Shown: in pieces, positions 8,555-15,609 of the stretch
Numbering within the stretch: the first letter of the stretch is position 1
Layout of the letters: every line of letters begins with the position of its first letter
Origin: Opitutaceae bacterium
Lineage (GTDB): Bacteria > Verrucomicrobiota > Verrucomicrobiia > Opitutales > Opitutaceae
DNA length: 64,000 nucleotides
Assembly: GCA_030648295.1 (NCBI GenBank)
Contig: JAUSID010000140.1
Coordinates: 62,001-126,000, forward strand
Reading direction: 5' to 3'
Program-made: the position numbers and the translations under genes
Notes under the pieces: generated by a model
Seen by the model: only the letters and a program-made list of their open reading frames with translations
Databases searched by the model: none
Told to the model about the DNA's origin: nothing

Positions 8555-9943
8555 ATGGCATCCATAAACCAACTACCCCGGGTTCCCTGCGCGTTTGCCG
8601 GCCTTCTCCTCGCCAGCCTGGCGGTGTTTTCCACGGCACCGGCTCCCGCCCAACCCGCGCCCGCGGCGGAGGCCGCGCCGCTCCAATGGTACAAAGGCAA
8701 CCTGCACACGCACTCGCTGTGGAGCGACGGCGACGATTACCCCGAGATGATCGCGGACTGGTACAAGCGGAACGGTTATCACTTCCTTGGGCTTTCCGAT
8801 CACAACGTACTCCAGCAGGGTGATCGCTGGCTGGAATTGAAGGCGCCGGTCTCGGTCGGCGGCCAGGTCATGATGCGCGGCGGTGGCCCGACGCTGGAAA
8901 AATACGTGCGGCGGTTTGGTCCGGACTGGGTCGAGCAGCGCGAAGTGGCAGGCAAGAAGGAAATCCGGCTGAAACCACTTTCCGAATACCGTCCGCTCCT
9001 CGAGGAGTCGGGCCGTTTCCTGATGATTCCGATGGAGGAGATTTCCTCGGCGTGGAAACGGCCGAAGACGGCGACGAGCGCGGAAATGGGCGGCCCGGTG
9101 CACGTGAACATCACCAACCCGCTGGAGTTCGTGCCGCCCGCGGAGGGGGACAATCCGATCACCGTGATGCAGCGGGTCGTGGACGCGGTGCTCGAGCAGC
9201 GCAAGAAGACGGGTCAGCCGATGTTTCCCCACATCAACCACCCGAATTTCCGGTGGAGTTTCACCGCGGAGGACTTGATGAAAGTACGCGGGGCGCGATT
9301 TTTCGAGGTGTACAACGGCCATCCGGGCGTGAACAATGCGGGCGACGCCACGCGGCTGAGCATGGACGCGATGTGGGATGCCGCGCTCGCTCACCGGCTG
9401 ACCGACCTGGACCTCGGCATCATGTACGGAGTCGGGATCGACGACAGTCACAACTATCACGCGCAGGGAATCGGCAAGAGCAACACGGGCCGCGGTTGGG
9501 TGATGGTGCGTGCGCGCCGGCTGACGCCGGAGTCGATCGTGCATGCGATGGAGGCCGGCGATTTCTATTCGAGCACCGGCGTGGTACTGTCCGATGTGCG
9601 CCGGAGCGGGCGCGAACTCGCGCTGGAGATTCAACCCGAACGAGGCGTCACCTACACGACGCAGTTCATCGGCACGCGGAAGAATTTCAATCCGGCGACG
9701 GAGTTGCTGGAGCAGCCGGCGGACGAGAAGGCGCCGCGGCGGACGCCGGCGCATCGACGCTACAGCAAGGATGTCGGCGCCGTGCTGGCCGAAGTGAAGG
9801 GCACTCGCGCGGCGTACACCTTGAAAGGCGACGAAATCTACGTCCGCGCGAAAGTGATCTCCTCGAAGGCGAAGGTGAACGGGAGCGTGGCAGATGAGTT
9901 TGAAACCGCGTGGACACAGCCGCTGGTGAATCCTGCGAAGTGA
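8555..9943 (+). CDS. Secreted PHP-domain metal-dependent hydrolase
   Basis: 462 residues with a signal peptide of about 33 residues. The mature N-terminus carries the PHP-domain metal motif NLHTHSLWSDGDDYPEMI followed by GYHFLGLSDHN. Other candidate ligands are FPHINHPNF and YGVGIDDSHNYHAQG in the centre and C-terminal half. PHP enzymes are polynuclear-metal phosphoesterases or related hydrolases; secreted versions are common in PVC bacteria next to sulfatases and sugar genes, but their substrates are not established. It shares strand and proximity with the upstream sulfatase, and the pair may work on one substrate. The C-terminal 100 residues form a beta-rich region I do not recognise. Confidence 0.85.
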   Translation: MASINQLPRVPCAFAGLLLASLAVFSTAPAPAQPAPAAEAAPLQWYKGNLHTHSLWSDGDDYPEMIADWYKRNGYHFLGLSDHNVLQQGDRWLELKAPVSVGGQVMMRGGGPTLEKYVRRFGPDWVEQREVAGKKEIRLKPLSEYRPLLEESGRFLMIPMEEISSAWKRPKTATSAEMGGPVHVNITNPLEFVPPAEGDNPITVMQRVVDAVLEQRKKTGQPMFPHINHPNFRWSFTAEDLMKVRGARFFEVYNGHPGVNNAGDATRLSMDAMWDAALAHRLTDLDLGIMYGVGIDDSHNYHAQGIGKSNTGRGWVMVRARRLTPESIVHAMEAGDFYSSTGVVLSDVRRSGRELALEIQPERGVTYTTQFIGTRKNFNPATELLEQPADEKAPRRTPAHRRYSKDVGAVLAEVKGTRAAYTLKGDEIYVRAKVISSKAKVNGSVADEFETAWTQPLVNPAK

Positions 9944-9975
9944 ACGCAGATTCCAACCAATCGAGCGGCCCGTGC

Positions 9976-10190
9976 GTGTAGGGCCGGCGTTTACCGCCGG
10001 GCCGCGAAACGTACACGAAAGAGCACGCGCGGCCTGCCGGCAAGCGGCAGCCCTACAAATGCGAAGACCCATGCAGCGGAAGCCGTCAGGCTTTCGCCAT
10101 ACCGGCGCGAAACCCGCCAGAGGCGGGCAAGCGTTTACCCGCCTTCGGCCGGGCTCACGCGTTCCGCTACGCCGGGTTTCGGCACCGATG
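9976..10190. repeat. Intergenic palindromes between convergent genes
   Basis: Two inverted structures fill the gap between the PHP gene (plus) and the lipoprotein gene (minus). One has outer arms GTAGGGC near 9978 and GCCCTAC near 10050, with an inner CCGGCGTTTACCGCCGG hairpin. The second has outer arms CGAAACCCG near 10109 and CGGGTTTCG near 10174. They may end both transcripts, but no T-run typical of an intrinsic terminator follows. Confidence 0.5.
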
Positions 10191-10203
10191 TTTGAAACCC
10201 CGG

Positions 10204-10743
10204 CTAACGCTTCGCGGGCTCGAGGGCGCCGAGCTTCTCCTGCGTGACGCGGATCTGCTCGATGACCTTGTTCAGCCGCGCGGTTTGATCGCGGTGTTTC
10301 CGTTCGAGGTATTCGGCGGACGCGGTATCCCCCGGCTTGGTCAGCAGCGTGGCATTTTCCTTGATCATCCGCTCGAGCTCGGAGCGCTCGACTCCAAACC
10401 GCCACAACTTCGCCGTGTAGCCGAGCTGGAGCACCTCGCGCACCGTACGGCCGTTGATTTTCGAGCGCATCACTTCATTCACCTTGTCCGTGCCGCTCGC
10501 CTCGTTGTCCGCCATCAGCTTCAGCTTGATCTCCTGCAACGCCTCCTCGAAGTCGGCCCACTGCGCGGTGTTGAAGTCGCCGCGCATCCGGCCCTGCCAG
10601 CTGGCGAAGGCGGACGACGATTCCGCGGGAATTTTCCGCTCCATCAGCGGCGTTGGAGTGCACCCGGCCGTCGCGAAGGCCGCCGCGGCGAGGGCCAGCC
10701 GGAATATCATGACCGTGAATGCGGGGCGCGTTCGCATGATCAT
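10204..10743 (-). CDS. Small predicted lipoprotein of unknown function
   Basis: The start is placed at the ATG at 10743, two bases after the stop of the amidohydrolase gene, giving 179 residues. The N-terminus (MIFRLALAAAAFATAGC within the first 29 residues) is a lipoprotein signal with a lipobox ending in Cys, so the product is probably membrane-anchored. The rest is highly charged and probably helical (FEEALQEIKLKLMADNEASG, IRVTQEKLGALEPAK), with coiled-coil character near the C-terminus. No family is recognised. Its tight spacing indicates cotranscription with, and perhaps accessory function to, the amidohydrolase. Confidence 0.75.
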   Translation of the reverse strand: MIMRTRPAFTVMIFRLALAAAAFATAGCTPTPLMERKIPAESSSAFASWQGRMRGDFNTAQWADFEEALQEIKLKLMADNEASGTDKVNEVMRSKINGRTVREVLQLGYTAKLWRFGVERSELERMIKENATLLTKPGDTASAEYLERKHRDQTARLNKVIEQIRVTQEKLGALEPAKR

Positions 10744-10745
10744 CC

Positions 10746-12485
10746 TCAGCTGCCCTCCGACGTGAACACACGCCGGCCCTCGATCCACGTCTGAAGCACC
10801 TTCGTGTCCTTGAGGTCGTCAATGGGGCAGGTGAGCAGATCGCGATCGACGATGATGAAATCGGCGCGCTTGCCCGGCTCGAGCGAGCCGATCTCCTTTT
10901 CCCAGAAAAGCAGGTGGGCGTTGTTGCGCGTGTAGAACTGGATCGCCTGCTCCCGGCTGAGCGCCTCCTCGGGCCGCACGCGACCATCGTACCACCTCGC
11001 GGCGCGCGTGATCGTGATCCACATGCCCAGAAATGGATTGTACGGATTGATCGAGCGGAGATCACCGAGCTTCTGCATGTGGTCGGAGCCGCCGCCGGTG
11101 ATGGCGCCGGCCGCAAACAGGCTGCGCAGCGGTTGGAACTGATCGAGCCGCTCGTAGCCGAACTGCCGCACCAGCGTGCGCGCGTCGAGGTACAGCCAGA
11201 TGGGCTGGATGTCGGGCACGATCCCGAGCCGCGCGCACCGCTGCACCGTGTCACGTGTCATGAAGCTCGAATGCGAGAGGCCCATTCGCAGCGGTTGCAC
11301 CGGGATGCTCGCATTCAATCGATCGTAGGCGTTCACGAGCGTCGTCACGGCCGCGTCGCCCTGCACATGCGCGGTGAACTGCATCCCGTGCTTCGCCACG
11401 CGCTCGACCATCTGGTACAGCCGGTCGTCCGGGATGTTCAGCACGCCGCGATACTTCTCGTCGGCGATGCCGTAGATTTCGCTCTTGCCCCACGGTTTCA
11501 GCATGTAGGCGCTGCCCGTCAGCATGCCCCCATCGAGCCACACCTTGGTGCCGATCAGGTGGAGCCAGCCGTTGTCCTTCCGCAACGGATTCGCCGCGAT
11601 CCCGTCGATGGCCTCGAGAATCGGCTGCATCGCACCGTTCGTGGGAAACGTGTGCGATACCGCCACGCGGATGGTGAGTTCCTTTCGGTCCAACAAGCCC
11701 TGATACACCGCAAGGTTTTGCTGGTTTCCACCCCGCTCGCCGACCGCGGTGATCCCAATCTGATTGTAGGCGCGGAGCAGGTTGCGCGTGCGCTCGTGGC
11801 GATCGGCGTCGGTCGGGCGGCGCCCGACCGATGCCGTTTTGTTCACGAACCGGTCCAGCCCGCGCAGCAGCCCGGTGGGTTCGCCCGCGGAATCCTTCTC
11901 CAGGTAGCCGGGACCGCCGTCAGTCACCTGGAACTTCCGATCGATGCCGTTCAGTTTTAACGCGAGGCTGTTCAACATCACGTCGGGCCCGGTGTGAAAT
12001 GCCACTGCGTGTTTCGGCGCCGCCGCGTCCAGCTCCGCGCGGGTCGGGAAACGCGACTCCTTCAGCCGCGTGATGAAAACCTGCGAGAGTGAAATCAAGC
12101 CGCCGGCCGGCACCACCTTCGCGCGATCGCGGAAGTAGGCCAGCACGTCCGCGACCGTTTCCATGTCGGGGATGACATGGTCGAACTCGACCATGGCGGC
12201 GTTCGCGGCGTGGACGTGCGAGTCGATCAGCCCCGGCAGCACCATCCGGCCGCGCAGATCATGAACCGTGGTGGTGCCGGTCTTCGCCTGGGCGAGGATC
12301 TCGCGGTCGTTGCCCACCGCCACGATCCGGCCGTCGCGGACCGCGAACGCGCGGGCCACGCTGAACCGGCCGTCCACCGTCACGACCTTGCCATTGTGGT
12401 AGATCGCGTCGGGCGCGGCGGTCTGCGCCGAAGCGCCGCCGATGACAATGAGGCACGCGGACAACAGGGAAATGCGTTTAGACAT
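10746..12485 (-). CDS. Amidohydrolase family 3 (YtcJ-like), exported
   Basis: The ATG at 12485 starts a signal peptide (MSKRISLLSACLIVIGGASA); 579 residues. The amidohydrolase core shows the first metal motif GLIDSHVHAANAA, the second-strand TFPTNGAMQ region, AHVQGDAAVTTLVNAYDRLN with its His, and the late Asp in AITGGGSDHMQKLG. The C-terminal strand LEPGKRADFIIVDRDLL is diagnostic of the composite amidohydrolase/urease fold. YtcJ-type enzymes hydrolyse amides or related C-N bonds; the substrate is unknown. It forms a two-gene operon with the downstream lipoprotein. Confidence 0.9.
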   Translation of the reverse strand: MSKRISLLSACLIVIGGASAQTAAPDAIYHNGKVVTVDGRFSVARAFAVRDGRIVAVGNDREILAQAKTGTTTVHDLRGRMVLPGLIDSHVHAANAAMVEFDHVIPDMETVADVLAYFRDRAKVVPAGGLISLSQVFITRLKESRFPTRAELDAAAPKHAVAFHTGPDVMLNSLALKLNGIDRKFQVTDGGPGYLEKDSAGEPTGLLRGLDRFVNKTASVGRRPTDADRHERTRNLLRAYNQIGITAVGERGGNQQNLAVYQGLLDRKELTIRVAVSHTFPTNGAMQPILEAIDGIAANPLRKDNGWLHLIGTKVWLDGGMLTGSAYMLKPWGKSEIYGIADEKYRGVLNIPDDRLYQMVERVAKHGMQFTAHVQGDAAVTTLVNAYDRLNASIPVQPLRMGLSHSSFMTRDTVQRCARLGIVPDIQPIWLYLDARTLVRQFGYERLDQFQPLRSLFAAGAITGGGSDHMQKLGDLRSINPYNPFLGMWITITRAARWYDGRVRPEEALSREQAIQFYTRNNAHLLFWEKEIGSLEPGKRADFIIVDRDLLTCPIDDLKDTKVLQTWIEGRRVFTSEGS

Positions 12486-12742
12486 GGCGGAAGGCGGGGA
12501 CAGGAGTGGAGGGCGACGCAGCGGGTGCGATGGCACGGCCCATTCTACGTCCCGGTTCGGGGCCGACATCCAGCGAAATGTTTGCGGGGCCAAACCGGCA
12601 ATCAGAGGTGAGCAACCGCGAATGAACGCCAATGAACGCGAATTCAGAGGCAGGCGGAGGCTCGAACGCGAGTCGCGGCGGTACTCCTTGCCCGATCAAT
12701 CGTTCCTTGACGGTCCCACGAGCGTAGCTACTTTGTAGAGCC

Positions 12743-12985
12743 ATGAAAACCGCGGTCCAACGTTGGGGCAACAGTCTGGCGCTTCGCATTCCCCGTGCCT
12801 ACGCTGCCGAAACGCGCATTGCAGAGGGTTCAGAGGTCGAACTCACACTGAAATCTGGTGCGTTGGTCGTGCGGCTGATCGCGCGAAAGCGGCACTCACT
12901 GGCCGACCTCCTGAAGCAGATCAAGCCCGGGAATCGCCATGAGTCGGTTTCGACCGGCCCCATGGTCGGGCGGGAGGTCTGGTGA
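12743..12985 (+). CDS. mazE: MazE-type antitoxin (AbrB/SpoVT fold)
   Basis: 80 residues. The N-terminal half is a swapped-hairpin DNA-binding domain of the MazE/PemI kind (MKTAVQRWGNSLALRIPRAY, then GSEVELTLKSGALVVRLI). The C-terminal tail (SLADLLKQIKPGNRHE) is the part that in the family wraps around and inhibits the toxin. The stop codon overlaps the toxin start (GGTGATG), the usual arrangement for keeping antitoxin in excess. MazE proteins typically repress their own promoter, which should lie in the roughly 100 bases between the left inverted repeat and the start. Confidence 0.9.
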   Translation: MKTAVQRWGNSLALRIPRAYAAETRIAEGSEVELTLKSGALVVRLIARKRHSLADLLKQIKPGNRHESVSTGPMVGREVW

Positions 12986-13329
12986 TGAGTTACGTCCCGC
13001 GTCGCGGAGACGTCGTGTGGCTGACCTTTGATCCGCAGGCTGGGCGTGAGCAGGCAGGCCGCCGTCCGGCGTTTGTCCTGTCGCCACAAGCGTACAATCG
13101 GAAAACCGGCCTGTTCCTCGCCTGTCCAATTACCTCGAAGGTGAAGGGCTATCCGTTCGAAGTCGCGTTACCGGATGACTTGCGTGTGACGGGCGTCATC
13201 CTGGCGGACCAGGTGAAGAGCTTGGATTGGAACGTGCGAAAGGCAGAGTTCGCGACCGCGACGACAGACGCGGTAATTGCCGACGTCCTCGCGCTCATTT
13301 TGCCGTTAATCAGCGAAGAAGGGGAATGA
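12985..13329 (+). CDS. mazF: MazF-type mRNA interferase toxin
   Basis: 114 residues from the ATG at 12985; a GTG three bases earlier is also possible. It follows the E. coli MazF pattern closely: YVPRRGDVVWLTFDPQAG, EQAGRRPAFVLSPQAYN, then CPITSKVKGYPFEVALP and ILADQVKSLDW. The two residues equivalent to the catalytic Arg and Thr of MazF are present (Arg27 in RRPAFVLSP, Thr50 in PITSKVKGYP). It should cleave single-stranded RNA at a short specific sequence when MazE is degraded. No damage is visible, so the pair is probably functional. Confidence 0.93.
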   Translation: MSYVPRRGDVVWLTFDPQAGREQAGRRPAFVLSPQAYNRKTGLFLACPITSKVKGYPFEVALPDDLRVTGVILADQVKSLDWNVRKAEFATATTDAVIADVLALILPLISEEGE

Positions 13330-13469
13330 GGTGACACCGCTGGTCGGCGATCAACGGTCACGTCCTGGCTCCTGCTCGTATTCGCGTCTATTCGTGTCCC
13401 TTCGCGGTTAACCCTGCCTGGGATCGATTCGCGATTGGATCCCGACAGAAAAGAATTGGAAGCGTCCGC

Positions 13470-14306
13470 ATGGCCCGCAACGCTCGCGCGATGCAGTTCG
13501 GAATCTGTAATGAAATTTTCCAGGGCTGGTCGCTGGCCGACACTTTTGCTTACGCCAAGAAGGCCGGCTACGACGCGGTGGAAATCGCGCCGTTCACGAT
13601 CACGAAGCACGTCACCGATCTGCCGCCCGGCGAGCGAACGAAGATTCGCGATGCCGCTGCGCGGGCCGGCATCGCCATCAGCGGGCTGCACTGGGTGCTG
13701 GTGCAAACGGAAGGGATGTACCTCACGCACCCCGAGGCCGCCGTGCGCGCCCGCACCGCGGGCTATTTCGTCGATCTCGTCGACTGCTGTGCGGATGTCG
13801 GTGGCACGCGGATCATTGTCGGCTCACCGAAGCAACGCAGCCTCATGGAGGGGGTCAGCTACCAGCAGGCGTGGGAGTGGGCGACCGGAGTGTTTGGCGA
13901 TGCGGTGAAGCGCGCGGAGGATCGCGGCGTGGTAATCTGCTTCGAGCCCCTCGCCCCGAGTGAGACGAATTTCGTGAATACGGCCGCGGAGGGCCGCCGG
14001 TTCGCGGCGCAGTTCGCGAGCCCGGCGATGAGCATCATTCTGGATGTGAAGGCCATGTCATCCGAGGGGAAACCCGTGCCGCAGATCATCCGCGAGAGCG
14101 CGAACCGCTTCGCTTATTTTCACGCCAACGACGTCAACCTGAAGGGGCCGGGCTTCGGCGACGTGGACTTCGTCCCGATTGCCGCGGCGCTGCGTGAGGT
14201 CGGTTACAAGGGCATGGTGAGTGTCGAGGTGTTCAAGTTCGACGAAGGTCCCGAGGCGATCGCGACGCGCAGCCGCGAGTATCTGAAAAAGGCATTTGGG
14301 GAGTAG
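13470..14306 (+). CDS. Sugar phosphate isomerase/epimerase-like TIM-barrel protein
   Basis: 278 residues, no signal peptide. A GGAAG ribosome-binding site about eight bases upstream supports the ATG at 13470 over the ATG at 13491. It belongs to the xylose-isomerase-like TIM-barrel (AP endonuclease 2) superfamily: FGICNEIFQGWSLADTFAYA, KKAGYDAVEIAPF. Likely metal ligands are Glu in VICFEPLAPSETNF, Asp in SIILDVKAM, His in FAYFHANDVN and Glu in MVSVEVFKF. Members isomerise or epimerise sugars or cyclitols in the cytoplasm; the substrate cannot be told. It is monocistronic and convergent with the DUF1080 gene. Confidence 0.88.
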   Translation: MARNARAMQFGICNEIFQGWSLADTFAYAKKAGYDAVEIAPFTITKHVTDLPPGERTKIRDAAARAGIAISGLHWVLVQTEGMYLTHPEAAVRARTAGYFVDLVDCCADVGGTRIIVGSPKQRSLMEGVSYQQAWEWATGVFGDAVKRAEDRGVVICFEPLAPSETNFVNTAAEGRRFAAQFASPAMSIILDVKAMSSEGKPVPQIIRESANRFAYFHANDVNLKGPGFGDVDFVPIAAALREVGYKGMVSVEVFKFDEGPEAIATRSREYLKKAFGE

Positions 14307-14346
14307 ACTCAGGGAGTCGACGGGATCTTCGGGCGCGTCTTCGTTT

Positions 14347-14449
14347 CCTGGGAGCGCGGGCCTCTGGCCCGCAACGCCGTCGGCCGAACGCACGCGCAGG
14401 ATGCCCGTGCCACTTCAATCCATGCGGGCGAGACGCCCGCGCTCCCAGG
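14347..14449. repeat. REP-like palindromic pair (GGGAGCGCGGGC family)
   Basis: The left arm CCTGGGAGCGCGGGCCTCTG and right arm GAGACGCCCGCGCTCCCAGG face each other across about 60 bases, between two convergent genes. The same arms recur at 18744-18914 and, as a single half with matching inner sequence, at 26722-26775. It could serve as a bidirectional terminator or mRNA 3' stabiliser. It is one member of a dispersed family. Confidence 0.8.
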
Positions 14450-14496
14450 TGACGCATTTTTTGCGCGGCTGCGCCGGACGTGGACGGCGCGGCGGC

Positions 14497-15360
14497 TTAC
14501 CTGGGCAGCGGCTGGAGTTCGATCCGGCGGAAGAAGATCTCGGCGCCTTCGGATTGGAACAGCAGCTTCCCGTGCGCGGGCGAGACATCAGTCCCTTCCA
14601 TGACTTTCTCGCCGTTGAAAAAATAGGTCAGCCGGTTCCCGTCGGCGATGATTTCGGCCACATTCCATCCGCCAAGCAGTTTGTCCAAATCGTGTTCCCC
14701 GCGAAATCCGAGGACATCCTTCCAGTTGGGATCCCATTTTTGCCAGTGCAGGTGTCCCATCCCCGACGTGAAGACCTTCGGCGTACCCTTGGGATCCCAG
14801 ATTCGCTCCGTCGACTGTGTCATGGTGAGCCGCGGTGCGATCTTGTCCTTGCTGTCGGGCACAAAGCCGCTGACGAGGATGATGTCGCCCATCCGGCCCT
14901 CCAGGATTTCGTACTCAATCGAGCTGGTCCAGTGTCCCTTGAAGTCCTGCTTGTAGTTGCCGTCCTGCCCCTGGAGGTGCAGCAGGATGCCGCTGTTGCG
15001 CGCGCGATCCTTGCGCGAGCCCCAGGTCACGCTGCCCCAGCGAAATTCGAGGATGAGTTTGTAGTTCGCGTAGGCGTCGCGCGTGACGATCCCGCCCCAG
15101 TCCTCGCCGCTGACGCGAATGGCGCGCGCGCCGTCGATGTGATCGACGACGGTGAAGACGCGGTGCGGATCGTTGTCTTTTCCGAGCGGCCCGAGCCAGG
15201 TGTAGAAACGCGAGAGGTCGGCGACGTCCTTGCCGTCGAAAAACACGATGGGCTTTGTGGGCGTAATCGGCGCCGGCTCGCTGGCGGAGGCGAGGGCAGC
15301 GATGGCGACAAACGCGACCAGGGGGATGAGGAGGCGGCGACGAAGGGCAGGGGCGAGCAT
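14497..15360 (-). CDS. Secreted DUF1080 (3-keto-disaccharide hydrolase-like) protein
   Basis: 287 residues with a signal peptide (LLIPLVAFVAIAALASASEP). The DUF1080 jelly-roll (concanavalin-like) domain spans the rest: TKPIVFFDGKDVADLSRF, GGIVTRDAYANYKLILEFRW, RARNSGILLHLQGQDG, SSIEYEILEGRMGDI and a closing EGAEIFFRRIELQPL. Members of this domain family include 3-keto-glycoside hydrolases, and many PVC genomes carry dozens of secreted copies. It is transcribed divergently from the TBDR at 15606, sharing a 189-base promoter region before the leader ORF. Confidence 0.88.
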   Translation of the reverse strand: MLAPALRRRLLIPLVAFVAIAALASASEPAPITPTKPIVFFDGKDVADLSRFYTWLGPLGKDNDPHRVFTVVDHIDGARAIRVSGEDWGGIVTRDAYANYKLILEFRWGSVTWGSRKDRARNSGILLHLQGQDGNYKQDFKGHWTSSIEYEILEGRMGDIILVSGFVPDSKDKIAPRLTMTQSTERIWDPKGTPKVFTSGMGHLHWQKWDPNWKDVLGFRGEHDLDKLLGGWNVAEIIADGNRLTYFFNGEKVMEGTDVSPAHGKLLFQSEGAEIFFRRIELQPLPR

Positions 15361-15490
15361 GGTGGGGAGGGGCGGGAGGATGGTTCAGTGATGCGAGCCG
15401 AGTTTCAAGTGCGGCGTTGATGGCGGGCGATCGTCGCGCGCACGGCGCGTCAAACATTGCACTGCGCTAATGATCGCGGTTGGTATCGAA

Positions 15491-15504
15491 CACGTAATGA
15501 CGTG
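15491..15504. promoter_or_regulatory. Candidate operator palindrome CACGTAATGACGTG
   Basis: A 14-base inverted repeat (CACGT-AATG-ACGTG) lies 45 bases before the leader ORF of the TBDR gene. A longer version with the same half-sites (GTCACGTAATACGTGAC, 18817-18833) lies just past the 3' end of the same gene. A dimeric transcription factor could bind here. No regulator gene is adjacent, so this is suggestive only. Confidence 0.35.
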
Positions 15505-15549
15505 CAGTTGCACCCCCGCGCTCGTCCGTCCCGCCGCTTTTCCCCAGCA

Positions 15550-15609
15550 ATGAAACTCATTCGCCCCCTCGGCATCGTCCTTCTTGGCCTGGCCGCATTC
15601 ACTCCATGA
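15550..15609 (+). CDS. Putative 19-residue leader peptide overlapping the TBDR start
   Basis: The ATG at 15550 opens a 19-codon frame (MKLIRPLGIVLLGLAAFTP) whose stop TGA overlaps the ATG of the receptor gene at 15606 as ATGA. The peptide looks like a signal sequence: basic start, then a hydrophobic run. It could couple translation to the receptor or act as an attenuating leader. It could also be the remnant of an earlier, now out-of-frame N-terminus, since the receptor has its own complete signal peptide. Real translation is unproven. Confidence 0.4.
   Translation: MKLIRPLGIVLLGLAAFTP

Larger units (their letters stand above)
12612..13411. mobile_element. Candidate TIR-bracketed cassette carrying mazEF
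   Basis: The left arm at about 12612-12645 (GCAACCGCGAATGAACGCCA, then ATGAACGCGAATTC) is an imperfect inverted repeat of the right arm at about 13380-13411 (ATTCGCGTCTATTCGTGTCC, then CTTCGCGGTTA). The same arm sequence ends the compact elements at 24767-24924 and 37434-37594. Here the arms enclose about 730 bases holding only a short leader region and the mazE and mazF genes. No transposase is present, so movement would need an enzyme in trans. Two independent solo arms flanking mazEF by chance cannot be excluded. Confidence 0.55.

Noticed and set aside
12612-13411. Prophage or integrative element around mazEF
   Set aside because: No integrase, att-like duplication, tRNA gene or phage structural gene was seen; only the inverted arms support mobility.
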